DNA from: GCA-020343675 sp964462945
Lineage (GTDB): Bacteria; Planctomycetota; Phycisphaerae; Sedimentisphaerales; Anaerobacaceae
NCBI GenBank assembly: GCA_964462945.1
Contig: CAYWZW010000006.1
Coordinates: 62,001 to 126,000 of the forward strand
Length of the DNA: 64,000 nucleotides
Direction of reading: 5' to 3'
Position 1 is the stretch's first letter; each line of letters starts with the position of its first letter. This document shows, piece by piece, positions 60,148 through 64,000 of the stretch. A program made the position numbers and the translations under genes. The notes under the pieces were generated by a model. It was not told the origin of the DNA and ran no database searches. It saw only the letters and a list, made by a program, of their open reading frames with translations.

Positions 60148-62553
60148 TCAAGGCAGAAGCGATGGGTCACCGCCCACGAGGCGGACAGCTACTGCTGCTT
60201 GACCGAGGGATATTCCACCGTCGTTGGATGGGACGTCCCGGTTAAATAGTACTGAAAAACCAGCCTTTTTCAAGAGCTTGATCAGGCGATTGGCCAGATA
60301 TCGATTACAGAACACGCCGCCGCTTAATGCGACGGTGTCGAGTTTCGTAGATTCTCTGGCGGCTTTAGCCATCTCCAGCAACGCGGCGGCAAGGGTGTTG
60401 TGGAATCTCGCGGACAGAATTGCAGCGGTTTCGCCCTTCTGCAAATCGGCGATGAGCTGTTTTAGCATTTTACCCAAGCCAAGCTGTACCGGCTGACCGG
60501 CTGTGCTTGTAAGCTCGAAGTCATAATATTCCTCGATGTCGGCGGCAGCAACCGCCTCAAGGGCCATCGGCAACTGAGCATCGAAATGGTTGTAGCTGCC
60601 TAAGCCGAGCATGGCAGCAACGGCATCGAAAACACGACCCAGGCTGGACGTCTCGACACAATTAGCGCCCGTCTCAAGCTGCTCCGACATGGTCTGCAAT
60701 CTGCTCGTGTTAGGCTCGATCCGCCTAAGCAGCCAGTCGAATCTCCGTAAGGGGAGTTTGCTGCCGCAGGCGCTTTTCAACAACGACAGAGCGGGTCTTA
60801 TCGCTTCCTTACTTGCCTTGTCCGCGCCGGCCAGTTGATAATAGGCCAAATGGCCGAATCGCTCGAATTTCTCTAACGACGCAATCAAGCACTCACAACC
60901 CCATATAGCGCCGTCTGTTCCATAGCCGGTGCCGTCACACACGAGGCCGATGACCGGTCCGCTGAGACCATGCTCAGCCAGAACAGATGCGATATGCGCC
61001 CAGTGATGCTGAACCTGAATGACCCTTACTTCGGGCATTGAAAAGGCGTATCGCGTGGATAGATATGCGGGGTGGAGGTCGCAGGCTGCGACTTTCGGCT
61101 CGACTTCAAACAGTCTTCGCAGATGCTGGATTGACTCGATATAGTGATGATAGACGTCTGCATCTTCCAGATCGCCAATATGCTCGCTGCAGATAAGCTG
61201 ATTCTGTTTTGCGAAACAAAAAGTATTCTTCAGGTCCGCCCCGGCGGCGAATATGTCCCGCAGGCAATTTTCTTCCGTGAAGATAGGTGCCGGGACATAT
61301 CCTCTGGCCCGCCTCAAAAGAGCTGGCTGGTCCTCTACCAAATGCACAATCGAATCATCGACCTGCCGGTAGATTTCTCTGTCGTGCATCAAGAAGACAT
61401 CCGCAACGCAGCCGAGTCTTTCAATCGCCTTTTCGTTTGCGCAAATCAACGGCTCATCGGAGATATTGCCGCTGGTCATCACCAGAACTTCGATGCCCCG
61501 GGCAAAGAGCAGATAGTGGAGCGGCGCATAACACAACATGAAGCCGTACGGATCCACACCTTCGGCCACCGACGAAGCAATCGGGCTGTTCACCTTTTTG
61601 GGCAGCAGGACAATCGGGCTTTGGGGACTTTTCAGGAGCCGCTCAGCCTGTTCACTCACGATGGCATATTCTCGTATCTTCTTGATTGAACCGGCCATCA
61701 TCGCGAAGGGCTTATGGTCTCGCTTTTTGCGCGCTCGCAACCGCTCAACGGCCTGGTTATTCATCGCATCGACCGCAAGGTGAAATCCGCCGATCCCTTT
61801 TATTGCTACAATCTCGCCGGCCAGAAGCAGTCTCGCTGCCTCGGCAATAACCTGCTCAATCTGAGTCGCGATTGTCTTGCCTTTGCTGTCCGTCAGCCGG
61901 ATTTTCGGCCCACATGCGGCACAAGCAACCGGCTGAGCGTGGAAGCGACGGTCGGTGACGTCCGTGTATTGAGCAGTGCATTTGTCGCACATCCTAAAAA
62001 CCGACATCGTGGTATTCGGCCGGTCGTAGGGAATGTTCCTGACGATGGAATATCTCGGCCCGCAATTGGTGCAGTTTATGAAGGGATACCCGTACCGAAA
62101 ATCCTCTCGATCAGCCATTTCCGCCAGGCAATCCCGGCAGGTCGCAACGTCGGCGGTAACCTGCGACAGCAGCGGCCCTTGCGAATCGCTCGTCCGGATG
62201 AAAAACCCGTTTTCGGCCTCGACGAGCGGTATATCCACTGCACGGCAGGATTTTATTTCGGCCAGAGGAGGTTTGTCGGCGTGAGACTGGAGCCGGACGA
62301 GGAATTCGGCAATCTTTTCTTCTTCGCCCTGTAATTCGACCGTTACGCCCTTTGTGTCGTTATAGACAAAGCCCGATAAGCCCAGCGATCTGGCTATCCT
62401 GTACACAGCAGGCCGAAAACCAACGCCCTGCACCCGCCCCGTTATCAATACTCTTTGCCTTTTATTCAAAACTCTGCTCTTGTCCTTTCGACAGCTTTTG
62501 ATACGCCCGCCCGCATCCGTGGTTCTTTGAGAAGCATTATAACCCGGCGGCAT
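60148..62553 (-). CDS. hypF: Carbamoyltransferase HypF
   Basis: 801 residues in the usual order: acylphosphatase domain (RVLITGRVQGVGFRP, about 34-120), two zinc-finger pairs (CRDCLAEM...CTNC and CDKCTAQY...CAAC), a YrdC-like domain (KGIGGFHLAVDA), and a Kae1-like domain (QHHWAHIASVLAEHG, VCDGTGYGTDGAIWG). The first 30 residues before the acylphosphatase have no counterpart in relatives, so the true start may be the TTG at 62469. Supplies the carbamoyl group to HypE. Confidence 0.95.
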   Translation of the reverse strand: MPPGYNASQRTTDAGGRIKSCRKDKSRVLNKRQRVLITGRVQGVGFRPAVYRIARSLGLSGFVYNDTKGVTVELQGEEEKIAEFLVRLQSHADKPPLAEIKSCRAVDIPLVEAENGFFIRTSDSQGPLLSQVTADVATCRDCLAEMADREDFRYGYPFINCTNCGPRYSIVRNIPYDRPNTTMSVFRMCDKCTAQYTDVTDRRFHAQPVACAACGPKIRLTDSKGKTIATQIEQVIAEAARLLLAGEIVAIKGIGGFHLAVDAMNNQAVERLRARKKRDHKPFAMMAGSIKKIREYAIVSEQAERLLKSPQSPIVLLPKKVNSPIASSVAEGVDPYGFMLCYAPLHYLLFARGIEVLVMTSGNISDEPLICANEKAIERLGCVADVFLMHDREIYRQVDDSIVHLVEDQPALLRRARGYVPAPIFTEENCLRDIFAAGADLKNTFCFAKQNQLICSEHIGDLEDADVYHHYIESIQHLRRLFEVEPKVAACDLHPAYLSTRYAFSMPEVRVIQVQHHWAHIASVLAEHGLSGPVIGLVCDGTGYGTDGAIWGCECLIASLEKFERFGHLAYYQLAGADKASKEAIRPALSLLKSACGSKLPLRRFDWLLRRIEPNTSRLQTMSEQLETGANCVETSSLGRVFDAVAAMLGLGSYNHFDAQLPMALEAVAAADIEEYYDFELTSTAGQPVQLGLGKMLKQLIADLQKGETAAILSARFHNTLAAALLEMAKAARESTKLDTVALSGGVFCNRYLANRLIKLLKKAGFSVLFNRDVPSNDGGISLGQAAVAVRLVGGDPSLLP

Positions 62554-62669
62554 ATAAAGGACAATCGGCTACTGCATGAACAGAGAACGTACTGCCGGAA
62601 AGTGAAAAGCCCAAGAGCGAAAAATTTGTTTGCCAATATCGATCACATCTGTTAAGATAGCCAAAATAC

Positions 62670-62742
<73 letters not shown>

Positions 62743-62916
62743 TTTGCCGTTAGCCCTACACGGAACTGTTGCTGTCAAGCCAAACTACGCTTCTTCCGAG
62801 CTTGTCGGTCTGCTGCAATTTTTCTCATTTTCCCACACCGCGTACTGTGAATTGTGGCAAACATAGGTTAGAATGGCTGATGACCGTCATTGACCTGATG
62901 ATTGAATATTGAGGCC

Positions 62917-63663
62917 ATGGGAGAAGAAACCAAACAACCGGCAAGCAAGCTGATCTCGCAACAGAGAAATCAGTTGAAGGTAACTGTCCTAACCAGCTCA
63001 GAAGGCCGTCTTTTATTGACGGGAGCCGCTCTGGCCTTCATATACACCGCGTGGCTCGGAGTCAAGCTGCTCTCTTCTCCGGATGAGTCCCAGATTCTGA
63101 TTGGAATAACCGCCACAGGAATCATATTCGGCCGAGCGGCCAGCATGGCGTTCGGATATTCCCTCGGCCTGGGACACGGCACCGTCATCACGATTTGTAT
63201 AATAATTGAGACAATTCAGGTGCTTGTTTTCTATCCTTTATTCGTGTTTAGCTGGCGGCATCTCCTGGTGATGAACCGGCTCAGGAACGTTTTCGAGCGT
63301 ACTCAAAAGGCGGCCGAAAGGCACAAGGACAAGGTCCAAAGGTATGGCGTCATCGGACTGTTTGCCTTCGTCTGGTTTCCCTTCTGGATGACCGGCCCGG
63401 TCGTCGGCTCTGTGATCGGGTTTCTGCTGGGACTGCGAGCCTGGGTCAACATGACCACCGTGCTGGCCGGGACCTATGTAGCGATCTTCTGCTGGGCCTT
63501 TTTTCTCCGCCAACTGCACGAGAAGCTGGCGGCGTATAGCTCATACGCCGGCTTGATCCTTATGGCCCTGCTGGTCCTCATCATCGTCCTGGGACATTTC
63601 CTGCTCCGCACGCTTGACGAAAGAAAAAAAGAAAGGTCGAAAGAACGAAGCTCTAAACCCTAA
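62917..63663 (+). CDS. Small multidrug export-type (COG2426) membrane protein
   Basis: 248 residues with about five hydrophobic helices. The pair RHKDKVQRYGVIGLFAFVW and FPFWMTGPVVGSVIGFLLGL is the recognised signature of the family named 'small multi-drug export protein'. Ends with a basic tail (DERKKERSKERSSKP). Transport activity is not well established for the family. Confidence 0.75.
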   Translation: MGEETKQPASKLISQQRNQLKVTVLTSSEGRLLLTGAALAFIYTAWLGVKLLSSPDESQILIGITATGIIFGRAASMAFGYSLGLGHGTVITICIIIETIQVLVFYPLFVFSWRHLLVMNRLRNVFERTQKAAERHKDKVQRYGVIGLFAFVWFPFWMTGPVVGSVIGFLLGLRAWVNMTTVLAGTYVAIFCWAFFLRQLHEKLAAYSSYAGLILMALLVLIIVLGHFLLRTLDERKKERSKERSSKP

Positions 63664-63676
63664 TACCTATAATCCG

Positions 63677-64000
63677 CTAATTCTCTAATCCACGCCCGCC
63701 CCCAATCGAGATCAGGTGGGAATAGGTACGCAGGTACATCTTGCCATCGGCAACGGCGGGGGTAGCCTGACTCTTCTCGCCCAACGAATTGACTGCTACC
63801 AGCTCATAGGTTGGGGCGGCCTTCATCACGATAACATCGCCTGCTCTATTGATACAGTACAGCAAGCCGTTGACCCAGATCGGTGATCCGTAAAACTTGC
63901 CGCCCGGCTTCTGGCACCAGAGCGTCTGGCCCGTCTCCATACGCAGGCAGGAAACGTCCCCCGCGTCGTGAAACGTAAAGAGCAGCCCATCTTTCGCCAG
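63677..64000 (-). CDS. PQQ-like beta-propeller protein (5' end outside window)
   Basis: The frame enters at the right edge and ends at 63677. Visible: AGDVSCLRMETGQTLWCQKPGGKFYGSPIW, INRAGDVIVMKAAPTYELVAVNSLGEKSQATPAVADGKMYLRTYSHLISIG. The repeated VSCLR..TG...W and SPI.VNG pattern is that of PQQ-binding-like propeller repeats. It is probably an exported protein; function unknown. Confidence 0.8.
   Translation of the reverse strand: MAKDGLLFTFHDAGDVSCLRMETGQTLWCQKPGGKFYGSPIWVNGLLYCINRAGDVIVMKAAPTYELVAVNSLGEKSQATPAVADGKMYLRTYSHLISIGGGRGLEN

Overview
The window looks like chromosome of a free-living planctomycete, most likely a Phycisphaerae relative. The support is the gene content: sulfatase, PIG-L deacetylase, heparinase II/III, DUF2961/GH172 and GH127 proteins for polysaccharide breakdown, a hydrazine-synthase-alpha-like multihaem protein, a filamentous-haemagglutinin protein with repeat domains, many Lys-Arg 'MKRY' signal peptides and many dispersed palindromic repeats. 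This assignment is inference; no rRNA is present to confirm it.

Layout. 1-3.4 kb: a partial GH172 enzyme and two paralogous exported coiled-coil proteins, one fused to a redoxin. 3.5-9.8 kb: a leftward tryptophan operon, trpL-E-G-D-F-B-A, lacking trpC, preceded by a complete ribosome-mediated attenuator with a leader peptide carrying three consecutive Trp codons. 9.9-11.3 kb: an AT-rich ECF sigma factor and a membrane partner, each preceded by the same promoter-like motif. 11.4-19.7 kb: leftward sodium/solute symporter - DUF547 lipoprotein - metK, divergent from a rightward L-arabinose operon (araB, araD and a fucose-isomerase-type isomerase). 20-24.4 kb: convergent TPR protein and haemagglutinin-like exoprotein. 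25-31 kb: housekeeping genes (rpmA, obgE, coaX, an MnmE-like GTPase) interleaved with a GH127 pseudogene, hicBA and nucleotidyltransferase toxin/antitoxin-type pairs, one of them decayed.

31-37.3 kb: mutS, whose 3' end is interrupted by a roughly 0.55 kb cassette carrying a four-helix-bundle (23S rRNA IVS-type) protein between inverted low-complexity repeats. The displaced mutS tail is still readable behind the cassette, while the cassette supplies a differently coded replacement tail. This is the strongest candidate for an undescribed mobile element. Then an M48 protease, a MntA/HepT pair and a flavoprotein.

37.4-51.4 kb: a rightward polysaccharide-processing locus (sulfatase, PIG-L deacetylase, large CARDB-tailed protein, a heparinase/carboxypeptidase fusion, HzsA-like cytochrome), ending at a convergent gamma-glutamyltransferase. 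Four copies of a 33-bp palindrome-cored element lie inside three of these coding regions, one exactly at the domain junction of the fusion. 51.7-55.5 kb: small membrane proteins, lysA, a 26-residue lysine-rich peptide gene with a near-perfect ribosome binding site, and nadD. 55.5-62.6 kb: leftward [NiFe]-hydrogenase maturation genes hypF, a CDF transporter and hypC-D-E-A-B, without hydrogenase structural genes in view. The right end has a tRNA-Ala(GGC), a small multidrug-export-type membrane protein and a partial PQQ-type propeller protein.
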